Below are positions 12,492 to 25,113 of a stretch of 64,000 bases of DNA, piece by piece. The notes under the pieces are model-generated. The model did no database searches, was not told the origin of the DNA, and worked only from the letters and a program-made list of their open reading frames with translations. The stretch is taken from NCBI GenBank assembly GCA_015680685.1, contig MNCI01006902.1:170924-234923 (forward strand), written 5' to 3'. The translations under genes and the position numbers were made by a program. The DNA is from Gnetum montanum. Taxonomy: Eukaryota; Streptophyta; Gnetopsida; Gnetales; Gnetaceae. How positions within the stretch are numbered: position 1 is the stretch's first letter; every line of letters starts with the position of its first letter.

Positions 12492-13218
12492 NNNNNNNNN
12501 NNNNNNNNNNNNNNNNNNNNNNNNNNNNNNNNNNNNNNNNNNNNNNNNNNNNNNNNNNNNNNNNNNNNNNNNNNNNNNNNNNNNNNNNNNNNNNNNNNNN
12601 NNNNNNNNNNNNNNNNNNNNNNNNNNNNNNNNNNNNNNNNNNNNNNNNNNNNNNNNNNNNNNNNNNNNNNNNNNNNNNNNNNNNNNNNNNNNNNNNNNNN
12701 NNNNNNNNNNNNNNNNNNNNNNNNNNNNNNNNNNNNNNNNNNNNNNNNNNNNNNNNNNNNNNNNNNNNNNNNNNNNNNNNNNNNNNNNNNNNNNNNNNNN
12801 NNNNNNNNNNNNNNNNNNNNNNNNNNNNNNNNNNNNNNNNNNNNNNNNNNNNNNNNNNNNNNNNNNNNNNNNNNNNNNNNNNNNNNNNNNNNNNNNNNNN
12901 NNNNNNNNNNNNNNNNNNNNNNNNNNNNNNNNNNNNNNNNNNNNNNNNNNNNNNNNNNNNNNNNNNNNNNNNNNNNNNNNNNNNNNNNNNNNNNNNNNNN
13001 NNNNNNNNNNNNNNNNNNNNNNNNNNNNNNNNNNNNNNNNNNNNNNNNNNNNNNNNNNNNNNNNNNNNNNNNNNNNNNNNNNNNNNNNNNNNNNNNNNNN
13101 NNNNNNNNNNNNNNNNNNNNNNNNNNNNNNNNNNNNNNNNNNNNNNNNNNNNNNNNNNNNNNNNNNNNNNNNNNNNNNNNNNNNNNNNNNNNNNNNNNNN
13201 NNNNNNNNNNNNNNNNNN
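12492..13218. other. Assembly gap, 727 N
   Basis: Run of N within gag of element A. Any open frame crossing it is meaningless. The sequences on its two sides (12262-12480 and 13219-13440) are diverged copies of the same gag segment, so the gap spans a repeat or a false join. Confidence 0.99.
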
Positions 13219-13488
13219 GTGCTACATACCAATTCATGTAAGAGCACAAAAAAGCATGCTTGGGATTGAGTGATCAAGAGGTAACACTATGTTACCTTCT
13301 AAATCACGCCATCGCAAGTGTTCATCCTGGTGGAGGATAAAGGTAAAGTCTGGTACATACTCATTAGGATGAGCATATACCAAGCGAAACTATTGGGGCA
13401 TTGGCGAATCATCATGTGTACTCCACCTCCGATGATTCATTATGTTAGACCTAGGTGGTGAAGCACTCTCATAAGAAGAAGGAGACAT
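13219..13488 (-). pseudogene. gag: Second copy of gag N-terminus, element A
   Basis: Starts at an ATG at about 13488 on the minus strand (MSPSSYESASPP...), roughly 130 bp inside the primer-binding site, which is the expected place for the gag start. It continues to a YVPDFTFILHQDEHLRW-type stretch matching gag of elements A and E. It runs into the N gap. The same segment occurs again, diverged, at 12262-12480, so one copy is a duplication or belongs to another element. Confidence 0.7.
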
Positions 13489-13615
13489 GATTGATTATTT
13501 AGTGTGCAATACTTTTCTCTTCTCCTTTTCTGATGATTTTAAGATAATTAACCCCAAGGGTTTGTTCCAACGATGGGAGGATTCATAAGTTCTAATTAGC
13601 ACATAAACAACAAAG

Positions 13616-13633
13616 TCCCTGGCAACGGTGCCA
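13616..13633 (-). promoter_or_regulatory. Primer-binding site of element A, tRNA-Asp type
   Basis: On the minus strand TGGCACCGTTGCCAGGGA starts two bases inside the 5' LTR. It differs from the complement of the plant tRNA-Asp 3' end (TGGCGCCGTTGCCGGGGA) at two positions, both G to A. Confidence 0.8.
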
Positions 13634-13634
13634 A

Positions 13635-14456
13635 TGATGAGCAGCGAGGTATCTCTACGCTCAACCATATGAATATGAGCATTCACGTGTGATTCGGTTG
13701 AACTCCAAGGACTAAGTGCTTATGCGCCTTCACAGAATAAGAATGGGTTATGCAATCCTTGTCTTCCCAAGCTTACTTGTAAGGCACAATTATATGGTTA
13801 AGTAAACTTGAGGTATATGATTTTTATGCTTTTTATGTTTTATGTTCCTAGTGCTTAAAATGGAGAATGAAATAATTGAGTAACTAATTTAATTTAACTA
13901 ATCAACTAGGCTCTAACTAGTGCTAACACTAGCATCCATTTCCACTTGCTAGACACATCTTGAACCAGTGTAACACTACTAGGATTACCAAATGCTAGTT
14001 GTTACTGGGTTACCAAGTGTTCCACGTATGCTCGAAGTGATTGTACCAAGTGTTCTTACTTGTTGAAAATTAATAATTATATAAAACAATCACTTAACTA
14101 ATGAAAGCATTAAATAATTATAAATAATATTTAAATGAAATAAATAAGCTATTCAGAATGTTGCAAGGTTTATATCAAAGTTTATCTTTATTTCCAGACA
14201 CAAGGTGTGCTCAGGTACACAATGCTCGAATAAAGATCCGTTCACTTTATGGCTCCTACTATGGACACTTAGAAATAATTCTAACTCTGGGAAGGGGAAA
14301 TTACAAGAGTTTGGCTAAGGGACTAAGAAAACTAACTAATGCCCAAACCAAGTGCCTTGGTCTCTTATTTATAGGCAACGAGATAGATTCCGACATCGGG
14401 TGTTCGATATCGCTTGGTGGGCTTTGATATTGCAGACCCCATATCACGGCTCATCA
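13635..14456 (-). repeat. 5' LTR of element A (822 bp)
   Basis: TGATGA...TCATCA ends, homologous to 3827-4651. TATA-box candidate at 14366-14373 on the minus strand. An AATAAA-type polyadenylation signal lies downstream, as in the other LTRs of this family. The U3 head carries GATATC-type dyads, fewer than in the 3' LTR. Confidence 0.85.
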
Positions 14457-16760
14457 GAAATGCATTTGACCTAAAGTTATGTATCTCTTTAATGTATGAT
14501 GAATAATGGCATTCCTGAGAAATGAAATTGATTAATTTGAAATATTACCATAACATATGATCTATTTTATCAATTACTAAATTCTAGCTCATCAATAAGA
14601 TTTGTGACTCTTTTTAAATTTTTATGCAAATGCGTGACATTATTCTGCAAACTTTTAATGCAATATCAATGTAATTTTTAAGTTTTTAACTCTATCAAGG
14701 TTTATATATCCTTTTTCTCATAGTTAATAGATAAAATAAGAAATTGGTCTAGTAGCGTCCAGTACCTACTTGTCTCCCTAAATTTATCTGAACCCTTCCT
14801 CAAGACTTGTATTGTTAACTAAGAGTGCAAGTTGTTATTAGAAAAGTATAATGAAGCATAAATTTAAGAAAATATTAATTTAGAATGAGATTATTTGAGA
14901 ATGTTGAAACAAACAAAGATTTATCTCTTCCTAGAGTTGAATGGCAAAAAAGAACTCATGTAGTCAACTCCATTTTGTTGGGATAATGCTAGGATGATGA
15001 TGATGATGATTATATGAGAATGTTTGCCTAAGTATTATAACTTGGAAAAACTTAGAATTACTATATTAAAGGGCATTATTACCTCACAAATGATAACTAC
15101 ATGAATTTATTTTTTAAATATTACTTAGATAAATAAAATATATACTCTTCAAGGATAGTGAGTACATAAGCTTTGACATCAATGTCTCAACCTTGAAAAA
15201 ATGGTTAGAAAGTTCTACTTGTGATTAGTAGAATCAAGGTTCAAGTCTACCTATAACATAGAAGGACTTATAAAATATCATAAATTGTGCCAAATCACTC
15301 AAATTTTTCAAATGATTCATCATTACTAGAGACCAGAGGCATGGCAATGATAATGAAATTTTGTAAAACTTATTATTTTATTTAATTAGAAAATGAAATA
15401 CACAATATTATCATAAAATGTTAATTTCTATTAGAATACATTCATTTGATCTTGCTATGAAAGTGATGTAGTGGTTGTAAGATTTTGTTTTAGAGATCCT
15501 AGCAAGAGACATACACTTAAGTTAGATAAAATGCAATAGATACAATAAAACAATAATTTCCAAATGCTACATTGATGATTCAGACTACATTCAATTTATC
15601 AATTTTAGTAAGAAAAGTAAAAAATTAACATTTATTAACAATTACATTTGCAATGTATAATATAGAAATTAATTAGATTTTCTTGGTTCATGACATGTTT
15701 AAAATAGTCTTCGCAACCCAAGACACTGACACAAGAACATTAAGTAATGTATAACAATTCTCATATTTTTGTTAAAATAAATTTTACAATAAAGCAACAA
15801 GAGCTGTAGAACTTTAGGTAACCAATTTACATAAAGCCATAGCTAGCATTTGCCCTAATATTCTATCACATGCTACCATGATAGAGCTATGATAAGGCGT
15901 CCTTCATCATATATTTTCTTTACTATTTTTTCTCTCCATTTGTTTTATCATTAATAATTTAGCATATTTTTCTAATTTAATACAATTTTATTAAGCATTC
16001 ATTCTCAATGCATTATTTAATATTTTTGAAACTTATAAGGTAATTATATGAAGGTTTGGTCACATTACTTACCGCTACATGTGTTTAGTTATAGATTTAT
16101 TGTTTTAACTATGCATTTTAAGAGTTCAAATGATGGAGCATTTATCATTTGAAATTAAAAAAATTATGAAGACAATTATTATTAGTGATAGTTGGGTGTT
16201 TTACATGCTTTTGGTAACATAGGATGTTCAATTGAAAATGCAATACTGAAGCAATATATATCATTCTTCTAATCTTTTTTAGTATATTGTACAATAGGTT
16301 TTTATTTAAAGTAATATTTTAAAGAAATTGCTTATTTTGGAATTATTAAGGTTGTAGTTCATTCTTAATCTTTTTAGGTTTGTAAAATTGTGAATTGTTT
16401 GTTTACATTTGTGATGTAATATAATTATTTGAGGAGTTAACTCACAAAGTAAAGTTTTGAAAAGACATGTGATAGCTTAAGAAGGGTTGCAATGGTTCAT
16501 GAACTAATTTATTTGTGAAATCATTATTTTTTTGTGTTTTACCAATGTGGAGTAAGAAGAAGAAGAAAATATTGGGCTAGAAAGCAAGAAGAGGACTCAT
16601 GAAGACAAGCAGTGTTTACACCAATTTTGTAAATACTGTATTTTTATCCTATATTTTATATCAAGCATTTTTTGAGTAAAGTAAAATTTTTAAAGTATTA
16701 TTCTTGGCAGATTTTGATATATTAAGGTTGCCTCACGAGGCATGAAACAAAACTTTAATT
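14457..16760. other. Unassigned AT-rich DNA, right end probably a Copia-type LTR
   Basis: No gene seen. Because a tRNA-Met primer-binding site follows at 16761, the bases just before it (up to about 16745, ...ATGAAACA) are probably the end of a 5' LTR. I cannot place the start of that LTR, and no matching 3' LTR is visible in the window. Confidence 0.45.
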
Positions 16761-16772
16761 TGGTATTAGAAC
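16761..16772 (+). promoter_or_regulatory. Primer-binding site, initiator tRNA-Met type
   Basis: TGGTATTAGAAC differs from the usual plant Copia site TGGTATCAGAGC by two transitions, and is followed immediately by an ATGGCGAG start. Confidence 0.6.
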
Positions 16773-17990
16773 ATGGCGAGAAAAATAGGATAGAAATAAT
16801 GAAATTAAAGGAGTTGGAAAGACTCAATGAAGAAGTTGTCTTTAGATGATAATAAGATTCCTAGTTGGCAAAATTGTAATGACAAAAAACCAAAAAATTT
16901 CTATGAAAAATTATCGAGGTTGGGCATGAATAATGAAAATTATCTTGAGAGCAACCTAACTTTGGGAATGTGGGTTTGAGTCAACTTTGATATTAATTAG
17001 AAAGATAGAGTGAATAGAATTGTAGCCTTGGCATTGATATTATCTTGTTTGTTAGAAGAAGCATCCAATCTAGTGTATGGAATGAAAAGATTACCTATAG
17101 ATCAAGTCTTGGACAACATAATGAATCTAAATAAAAAATCTCCAACTTTATTGGAGAAATGAATGGATATGTGCTTGAGTTACATTAAGGTGGGTAAAAA
17201 GTTCCTTACAAAGAACTTGTTAGATGTTTTATTTGTGCATTACTTGAACAATAGAAAGGATTTGTACAAGCAATCAAAGCTTGAATAATAAACTAGAGTT
17301 CTTTGTATTATAAGGAAGACTTCAATATGAAGAGGCAAAATAAGTGCTAGAAGAGAAAGAATAAGCAAAGAACCACTAATGTATACCTCATGTTAGTAAG
17401 ATCTATGAAGAAATGAAAATTACAAAGGTAGACAAGACAATGACTCATGAAAAGGCGCATGTCACAAACATGAATATACTATGAAGGATTATTGGTTCCC
17501 TTTGAAGAATCCATGAACATCGAATACTCAAATAAATTAAGAAAAGCTATTAAGAAATCAAAATAATAAAAATAATTGATGTCAAAAAAATACATGAAAA
17601 AATGATGAAGATAACATGGTTGAAGATGAAATGGATTTGTATTATAGGAGATATATTAGGAAAAAATGGTATTGGCAAAATTGAATGTTATCTTAATTTG
17701 GGTTGCTCATGACATGTTATAGAAAATTTGAATTGTTTAAGAACCTACATCATGTAAACTTTGGAGAAGCAAGGACTCGAACTGAAGCAATATGAAGATA
17801 TAGATGTATCTGAAATATTATTATGAACGTTCATAATAAACCATTTGAGATCAAGAATATATATTACACTAGCACTCAAGGGCCATATTCTATTATTTAT
17901 TTCAAAATTGATTAAAGATGGAACTATTATCATATTTAAGTAAGATAAGGACATAAAGGTTAGGTGAACAATCATAAATAATAAAGAGAA
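16773..17990 (+). pseudogene. gag: Copia-like gag and protease remnant
   Basis: Begins at an ATG directly after the tRNA-Met primer-binding site. The frame is broken by many stops and shifts, but pieces are readable: an EASNLVYGMKRL-like capsid stretch; a zinc-knuckle-like region around 17450-17510 (HEYTMKDYWFPLKNP); and near 17690-17900 a GCSCHVIENL-like stretch followed by NVHNKPFEIKNIYYT, which resembles the protease and pre-integrase region of Copia elements. Integrase and reverse transcriptase are absent: at about 17990 the sequence switches to Ty3/gypsy gag. Assignment to Copia rests mainly on the primer-binding site. Confidence 0.5.
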
Positions 17991-19330
17991 TGTTGAATAA
18001 GAATCCTTGGATGTGGCCTTGGATAAATACTATTTTCTACTACATCAATGTCCAAGACATGATTTCTCTTAAAAAGAGTAGCTTTTCCACATCATAGATG
18101 GGCTTCATAACTAAATGAGAGAGACCCTTGGGATTTATGCCTAAGATCGATTATTTGGATTAAAATCCCATCAGATATAGAGGCTAGTTGAGCAGGAGGC
18201 AAAAGAAGAAGGAGAGCTATGTAAATAAGAGAATGTAGAGGAATATAATTAGGATCCAACTATTCAAAAGAAGAGGGTCCATATCAATGATGAGGAAAAG
18301 GAGGTAGATCTTGATGAGGTGATTTCACAACAAATCTTGTTAGTACAAAAGTGTATTGTTGAGCTTGAGGCAATGATAGATAAGATGTGGGAGTTGATAA
18401 ATGACAAAGTTATAACCTACATGAAAACCATATAAGAGAGGGTAATGTACAAAGGATCGAGTGATCAAAACAAGAAGAGGAAAAGGAATAAAGAAATAGG
18501 TAGGAACACTTATTGGCAAAAAGGAAAAATAGCTATAGTAGAAGAGGCTATAGACTCAATCATAGAAGAGGATGATAGATGTAACATCTACTAATATGAC
18601 CATCAAAAGGGCTATTGCCTAGTTATGTTACATCTACAAGAGTTTGGGGCTTTTGCTTTGAATTCCAAGTTCCTACAAAAGTAAATGCCTATGAAATTAC
18701 CTTACAAGGTAATTATAGACAATTCTATCATTAATCGTACTATTTTAGTGGGATTTCTTATTAGCCTCAACACTACTATCAATTGCAGTGGAAAAACCCA
18801 CAATTGTGGGCAAGGCCATCAATAAACTAGTAATACCCTTATTGCCAGTCAGACCTGTATGACTGCTATGTTCAACAACTTATTTTTCCAAATGGTTATA
18901 CTTTTTCTACCTTGAATTACTACTATTACTCTCCCAAATATCATCAACCTGTAGCATCTCTTATGGGATCATCATCTTGCAACTCTTATCCTCTATTACA
19001 TTCTCAATATCCTCATACTTCCCTCTACCATATGTCACCATCAACAACACAGGAAGAATTGGCACCACAACATCAATGGAAGAATGCCACTTGTGCTGCA
19101 AACATACACATAAATGATAATTCTAGCAGATATCAACCACAATCTTAAAAACATCCTTTCTTTAGGATAGTTTCCACACATGAGCACAAAACTTGTAGAC
19201 CTATTAGCTCATCAAAACCAGCATAAAGCCAACCTAGTGCAACATCCTTCCTCACCAAAATAATTTCTCCCAATGCTATGCAAGAGCCAACACCCAATAC
19301 CACTCTAGTGTAAAACATAATAGATGAAAC
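17991..19330 (+). pseudogene. gag: Gag fragment of element H (Ty3/gypsy), joined to Copia remnant
   Basis: Homologous to gag of element B. ESLDVALDKYYFLLHQCP matches the capsid tail. A zinc-knuckle relic lies at about 18575-18620, with the second Cys changed to Tyr. The Tyr/Ser/Pro-rich tail (18912-19148, NYYYYSPKYHQP and QEELAPQHQW) parallels B's tail at 27880-28070. After 19150 a KHPFFRIVS-like linker leads towards the protease, but no protease, reverse transcriptase or integrase follows. The 5' half of gag, the primer-binding site and the 5' LTR are missing. Confidence 0.6.
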
Positions 19331-22300
19331 TATCATTATGGAGAGATAGGTAATTCCATGCATTACTACTAAAAAAGAAGGATGCAGTTGTGAACTAATC
19401 TTCCAAAATGTCAACACAATCATTACACCAGTCCACAAAAAATGTGAAAAAAAAGTGTGTGTATAAATGGAAGCATGAATCACTGAACCAAAAGACACCT
19501 AGTGGCCAAAAACTAAGAACCTAAAATTGTCTAAAACATGCATGGAATAATCTAAATCACTTATTAACTTCTATTTTAGGGAAATGATCCCAACTAAAAT
19601 CTCAAAAATGAAAATATTAAAATATAATCATAGACCAAAAATCGAGGAAATAAGGACTTAGATGATCCAGATTCAATTACCATTAAGATTACTTGGGACA
19701 ATGATAGGAAAACTAAATCACTAAGGATGGTAAATGAGCAACCCAAAGTGTATCATCTAGGGGATCTAGGGTGCATTTTCTGAACACTCACCCATGCATT
19801 CAATCATGGGGAGAGGCCTTATCTAAACTTAAAAATCAATAAGTACTTTTTAACTTTTTGTTTTCTACTTTTTTGGTGGTGTATAATTTTTTATTATACC
19901 TTTTTCTTTTCTTAATACCTTTTCACATTCTTTGATATTTTCTCATTCTTTTATATTTTTTCATTTCTTGAATTTTTTATATTCCTTAATATTTTTCATT
20001 CTTTTTATCTTTTTAATTTTTGATATCTTTTCTACTTTCTCTTTCATGCTTTGTTTTCATTTTTACTTGTACATATTTTTTGTCAAATTTTCAATAAAAC
20101 ACATCGAATGGAGCAAGATGTAGTCCCAATAAGGCGAATATTTCTCTATATTATCAATAATAAGGAATTGATTATTTGTATAGTGAGACCACACCACCCA
20201 TCCATCCATTCCAATAATAAGAGGTTCTTACCATGGCCATAATGATATTCTTTCCATCATCAAACTATGAATAAACTTGTGATCATTATACTTAGACAAA
20301 CGAGTGAAGAACGAAGTGGAAATGTAAAGGGTGTGACATCAAGAGAATTTGTGAATTCTCTTGGATTACTACTATGAGTCTTATCCTATTGCTTAGGTTG
20401 TATTATATTCTTGCAGATCTAACGAAAAATGGGAGTAAAAGCACAATAAGTGATGCCTTACCATGTCACTAGAAAGATATGTTACCCATTTCTTAAGGTA
20501 TTTCTCTGGTAAGGTTGACATAGTTGAAAAATAAAATAAATGCACAAGAATAAATTTCTTGGGGTTCCAATGAAAGACATGTTACCCATGCTTGAATGTA
20601 GGTGGCTTCTTAAGAATCTAAAAAATATAACATGCAATGAATAAACTCCTCCCTTGGACAATACACCAAGTGGTAATACTCTTTGAAATAATGGTAGTCT
20701 TATGGTTGTAAATCCAAGAGATGAAACAATGCAATGTCATTGAAAATTGGTTTGGACTTGGTTTGAATCTTGGAAAAAATGGCTAATTATTACTTTAACC
20801 ATCAATAACACACAAGGATTCATTATGCCTATGGTAAGATACCTCATGTCCCAAGTTTACCAATACCTTCTCTAGTCCATATCACCTCATTGTATATTTA
20901 ATCCTAACTTATGGTTTGTATAATATAGCATTATTTTCCCAATTTGGCAATACTAACATGTGTGTTTTGGTAGACATGTGTATCTTACATTCAACTCCTT
21001 GAGTGCCTACGGACACTTTTAGGCACAATTATACAAGGGCACTAAGGGCTAAAGCCTGATTTGGGGAGGATCCATTTGTATAATTCTTGTATTACATACT
21101 TTCCAAGCAATTCCACATCATCTTGTGCCTTCCAAAACATCTAATAAACTTCCAATACCATCTAATAATCTATTTGTACATTAGAAATTCATTATCCATT
21201 TCTTATCTATACCATAAACTTCCATCACCTGAGATTCCTTCTTTATGGACTTTAAATGCCTAATTTTTGAAATCTAAGAATCATGGATACTCCAACACTT
21301 GTGGAAATGCTTACTATCTTCTAGATATTCCATTTGACTCATTTTTCCAAGAAAAACCAATGAAAAATTTGAAAATTTTTAACGGTGACATCGTAGTTAC
21401 GATGTCATAGGCACCTACAATGTTGTATCTATGATGTATGATTCATGATGTCATGCATATAAAAATAGTATATATACATGTAGGAGTTAGTGAAAATTTT
21501 CACTTCTTAATTTTGCAACAAGAGAGTTTTTGTAGTTTTTTTTCATATCTCTTGCACACTAGCTTCCAAAGGTCATAAATTCACCCTCATAGCTTTGATT
21601 TCCAAAATTCTTAAATCTTGTTGATCTCGGAGAGCTCAACTTGGTCATTGTGGGGGGGTGTGTGCATTGTGTGATATAAGTGAAAATTTGAAATTTTGAG
21701 CCAAAAATTCCTAACACCCAAAAGATACTATAAAGGGTAAGTACAAAGAAATAATAAGAATCTTAAAGTTAATCAATTAAACTAAGGCTAGAAGGATTCA
21801 GATAATACTCCTAATAGATCATATCAACTATTTTAGGCAATAATAAGTAAGGAAAATGATAAAAGGTCATATGTAATTAACACTTAAGGGGTTCCTTTTT
21901 GAAAACTTTTCTAACTTTGTAATTATAATATGATAAGAACTTGATCTAACCAAGGGTATGAGTAAGGTAAAGAGCTATTAAGAATTGTTGTGAACATTCT
22001 AATAACTTCATACCCTTGTTGATTGTAGATGATCCCAAAGAGATTACCAAAAGGGGAACCTTCACAATACAAAAGCTCTAAAGACGTAACTTTAAGAGTC
22101 TCTTTTACGACCTACACTAACCAACAATGGAGAATGACACTTAGGAGAAATGTACCAATTTTGGAAAAATAAACAAGACAAAGAAATATTTAAAACTAAG
22201 GAAGTCTCTATTCCATACTCATTAAAGAGAGTAGATAGAAAAGAAGGTAAGGACAAAAGAGAAGAAACTTCAGGTGCTCCTGAATAGATATCAATTCTAG

Positions 22301-22538
22301 AAGCCTAACAACAAAGAGAAGAAGTTGATGGAAGAGCCACCACCTCCTGAAACACAAACTACATCAAGCCACCTTAAATTTTATTTTTGTTTTGTCATGT
22401 AATTGTGTCATTTTTTATACACATCATTGTCACATTTAGAGTCAGTCAATAGTTAGAGTCAGTCAATAATCTTGTACCTTTCTAATTTTGTAAAGAAACC
22501 TCGCTCCTATCCTGTTAACTCAAGGATGAGTTTTCAAT
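19331..22538 (+). other. 3' noncoding region of element H, pol deleted
   Basis: After the gag tail the sequence passes to a stretch around 19790 (attcaatcatggggagagg) that matches the start of the 3' noncoding region in element G (near 36010), so almost all of pol is gone. T-rich DNA follows. The short hairpin plus GGGGAGGA motif is at 21044-21073. A possible internal polypurine tract (gtcattgtggggggg) is at about 21646-21660. No gene seen. Confidence 0.55.
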
Positions 22539-22552
22539 TAGTCATGGGGGTA
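22539..22552 (+). promoter_or_regulatory. 3' polypurine tract of element H
   Basis: TAGTCATGGGGGTA abuts the LTR start, the same layout as in elements A, B, D and G. Confidence 0.7.
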
Positions 22553-23576
22553 TAATGAATCATTAGTTGGCTAAGATATAAAAAATTCTACATTGCATCT
22601 ATGTTGTAGGATCATTGTTAGTGTGTCTCAATTGGTTGTTATGTCGTAGATGCTACATTGCATGTGTTTTATGAAAAATTCAATTTTAGGTCCACTAAGA
22701 TGTTGCATATTCAATATCATAGCTTTAATATCACATATCTAATATCGTAGTACAAGCTACGTCATCAGATATATGATATTGCAAGATGTGTGCAGCCTAT
22801 AAATATAACACTTGGGTGTGTGGATTCACAAAACCTTCATTCTATCCTTAGGTAGACTCTTGCAATTTATTTTTGTGAATTCAGACTTAGCAACTAGAAG
22901 TGTGAATGCTTGTAGTGTAGTGTGAACTAGTGAATGACATTTTTATTTGAGCATTTTGTAGTTGGGCACAAGTGTGACTAGAAATAAAGATCGATCTATT
23001 TTCCACTATTGTAGCATTCTCTTGGTTTTACTATTTTACTTAGCATAGTTTTTACTATTTTATTAGTTTAATCATTTACATTTCCAAGTACTTTACTTTC
23101 TAGTTGATTAGTAAAGCAGAATGAATACAACTGGTTTCAAGCATTTAAGCATAATCATTTGGTAATCCTAGTAGTGTTATTACTTGGTTTTCCTAGTAGC
23201 ATAACGCTTGGTAACCCAGTAATGGTTACAGGAGCCTAAGGCATGTACGGTAAGCCAGGACTAGATGCTCATCGTTCTAGGGTAGTTTAATTTATCTTTT
23301 TGTTGTTAGTTAGATTAAATAATTAATTTCTCTCTTATCATTAAGATTAGTTTAAGGCCACAACAACATCAATTATCATATGCCTCACTTAGGACTAAAT
23401 CATACGTGACAAAGCTACCACTAGTCTAAGTGGGAAGATAGTGTCTTGCAATTAATGCTTAATGATCTAGATGCCACAACTAGTCCCATCCATGGAATTT
23501 GATTAGATTATGCGTGAACACTTGTGATTCATATGGTTGTGCATAGGGGATACCCATCACTCATCAACTATCAACA
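22553..23576 (+). repeat. 3' LTR of element H (about 1,024 bp)
   Basis: Starts TAATGAATCA (a decayed TGATGA) after a polypurine tract and ends GGGGATACCCATCACTCATCA-like, matching the LTR ends of the other families. TATA-box candidate at 22798-22805. No 5' partner is seen. It is the longest LTR in the window and its U3 head is unlike the others. Confidence 0.75.
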
Positions 23577-25108
23577 AAGGTTAATGAGTGCAATATAATT
23601 ATATGAAAAATCTTAAATACTTTCTTTTAGTTTGTAAGGGATAAACATTGTTAGCACATTATGGGTAAAATAAGATTCATATACTAGTGCATAAAATTCA
23701 CACCCTAGATGTCATCATTTGGAGCAATGGAGGTGGGTTTAAGCCTAGGCGCATCCACTTAAAAAGAGGTGCATGCACTTAAAAGGAGGTTAGGCTTTGA
23801 CTCATCTTGTAATATTGCTGAGCATCTTAGAGGGATGACTATTGAGCCTTATGTGATGTTCCTTTATTCAGTAAATTGCTCAATTGGGTAGCTGATTATT
23901 TGACTAGGATTTATAGGCAAGATGTTATTAGTTCAAGTTATGATTGAGGAAACATTTTATTCCTCTATTATTTTTATTTTTCATTTTTTATAGATCTCTC
24001 TTTATGTTGTTGGACTTATAAGATATGTTTAGAACTCTTTTTTTAAGGAGCTTACTTTTGCTAATAAGAGGAAAAATGGAACTGCATATGCAGACATGAT
24101 ATGGATCTTCCTCACGTTGAAATTTTGTGATTCATGCTCTAGATTTATATTTTATTTGTAATTAATGATGAGCACATAACAAGTTGATGCACCAAACATT
24201 TTTCTATTCAAAACGAAAGCTCATAATTGAAATTGCTTCAATTTCCAACAATAGTTGAACATTACAAAAATTCTAATTTCTTATGAAGGCTAATCAATTT
24301 CTATGGAAATTCATGATCCCAATTTTACTAACTTCATCATTACATCTCAAAATTATTTTTAGAATTATGAGGAAGTTACCCTTGCTTTATTAAAGCCCCC
24401 AATAGGTATTCATAGAGTTGCCTCTACCATAGGCCCAAGTCAATTTTACATTATTCTCTTCTCTATTTTTCTTTTCATTTGTTGGTATTTACATTTTTTT
24501 TCTTTGTATTATCTTTACAAGATGGGGTATTTGAACTTAATTTATAATAGTTCCAACCATGCTAGAAGCCATTGTGATTGCAATTTAAATGTTCTATCTC
24601 TTCTTTATTATCTAGTTAATAAATTCCTTTTAATTTTAGTATGTTGTTTCAATTGTCTAGATCACTTTGCCATGGGTATGTTATTTAACTTTTTCCATAA
24701 TTTTTTCTTTTTCATCTTTTTAAGTTTCTGTATCACTTTTAGCTACAAAATTTCATGAATACCTTCTTCATTTAATATGCTAATTTTATATACTTGAGTA
24801 TTGACTATTACTATGTGTATTTCTTAATAGTCAATGAAAGCTTTATTTAACTTATAGTATATTGTTTTTAGAATTTTCTTTGTATATTGCATTCATGATA
24901 ATGTTGAATTGTTTTTAGTGTTCATTATAGCAAATGAATTTCACTTTTTGAAGTTCTATAACTACTATAAATGAGTTTTACTTTTTCAAGTTTTATGATT
25001 TGATCTCCCTTTCATTTTTGTCCTTTTTTGGTTGGGAAGCTATGGTGCTCTTGCCATCTTTATTATAAAATTTTTAATTCTATATCATGAAGATTGATGT
25101 TAGGTATG
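23577..25108. other. Unassigned AT-rich DNA between elements H and B
   Basis: No gene, LTR or domain recognised. The open frame at 24504-24758 is hydrophobic, T-rich and without a motif. This is the target DNA on the left of element B. Confidence 0.45.
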
Positions 25109-25113
25109 ACTAT

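Larger units (their letters stand above)
3827..14456 (-). mobile_element. Element A: Athila/Tat-like Ty3/gypsy retrotransposon, both LTRs present
   Basis: Read on the minus strand, the element runs 5' LTR (13635-14456), tRNA-Asp primer-binding site, gag, protease, reverse transcriptase, RNase H, integrase, long 3' noncoding region, polypurine tract and 3' LTR (3827-4651). Gag is interrupted by 727 Ns. Both LTRs start TGATGA and end TCATCA. Their inner ends differ at roughly one base in five by eye, so the insertion is old. The 5-bp flanks (cacat on the left, gaaat on the right) do not match, so either the target duplication has decayed or the two ends are not one insertion. The coding regions carry many stops and the copy cannot be autonomous. 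Confidence 0.85.

Noticed and set aside
12344-13277. Long open frames on both strands across the N run
   Set aside because: They are open only because N codons are not stops. Only the few residues outside the gap are real sequence.
13616-13633. tRNA-like sequence
   Set aside because: Only 18 bases complementary to a tRNA 3' end: a primer-binding site, not a tRNA gene. No cloverleaf was seen here or at 25988 and 56097.
3822-14461. Target duplication for element A
   Set aside because: The flanks cacat and gaaat match at only three of five positions, so I do not claim one.
19145-19498. 117-codon minus-strand frame
   Set aside because: Antisense to the gag-protease linker of element H and without any recognisable motif.
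23577-23581. ACTAT after the H LTR as a target duplication shared with element B
   Set aside because: H has no 5' LTR to compare, and the bases after ACTAT differ from those after B. Coincidence is likely because these LTRs end TCATCA and A-rich flanks are common.
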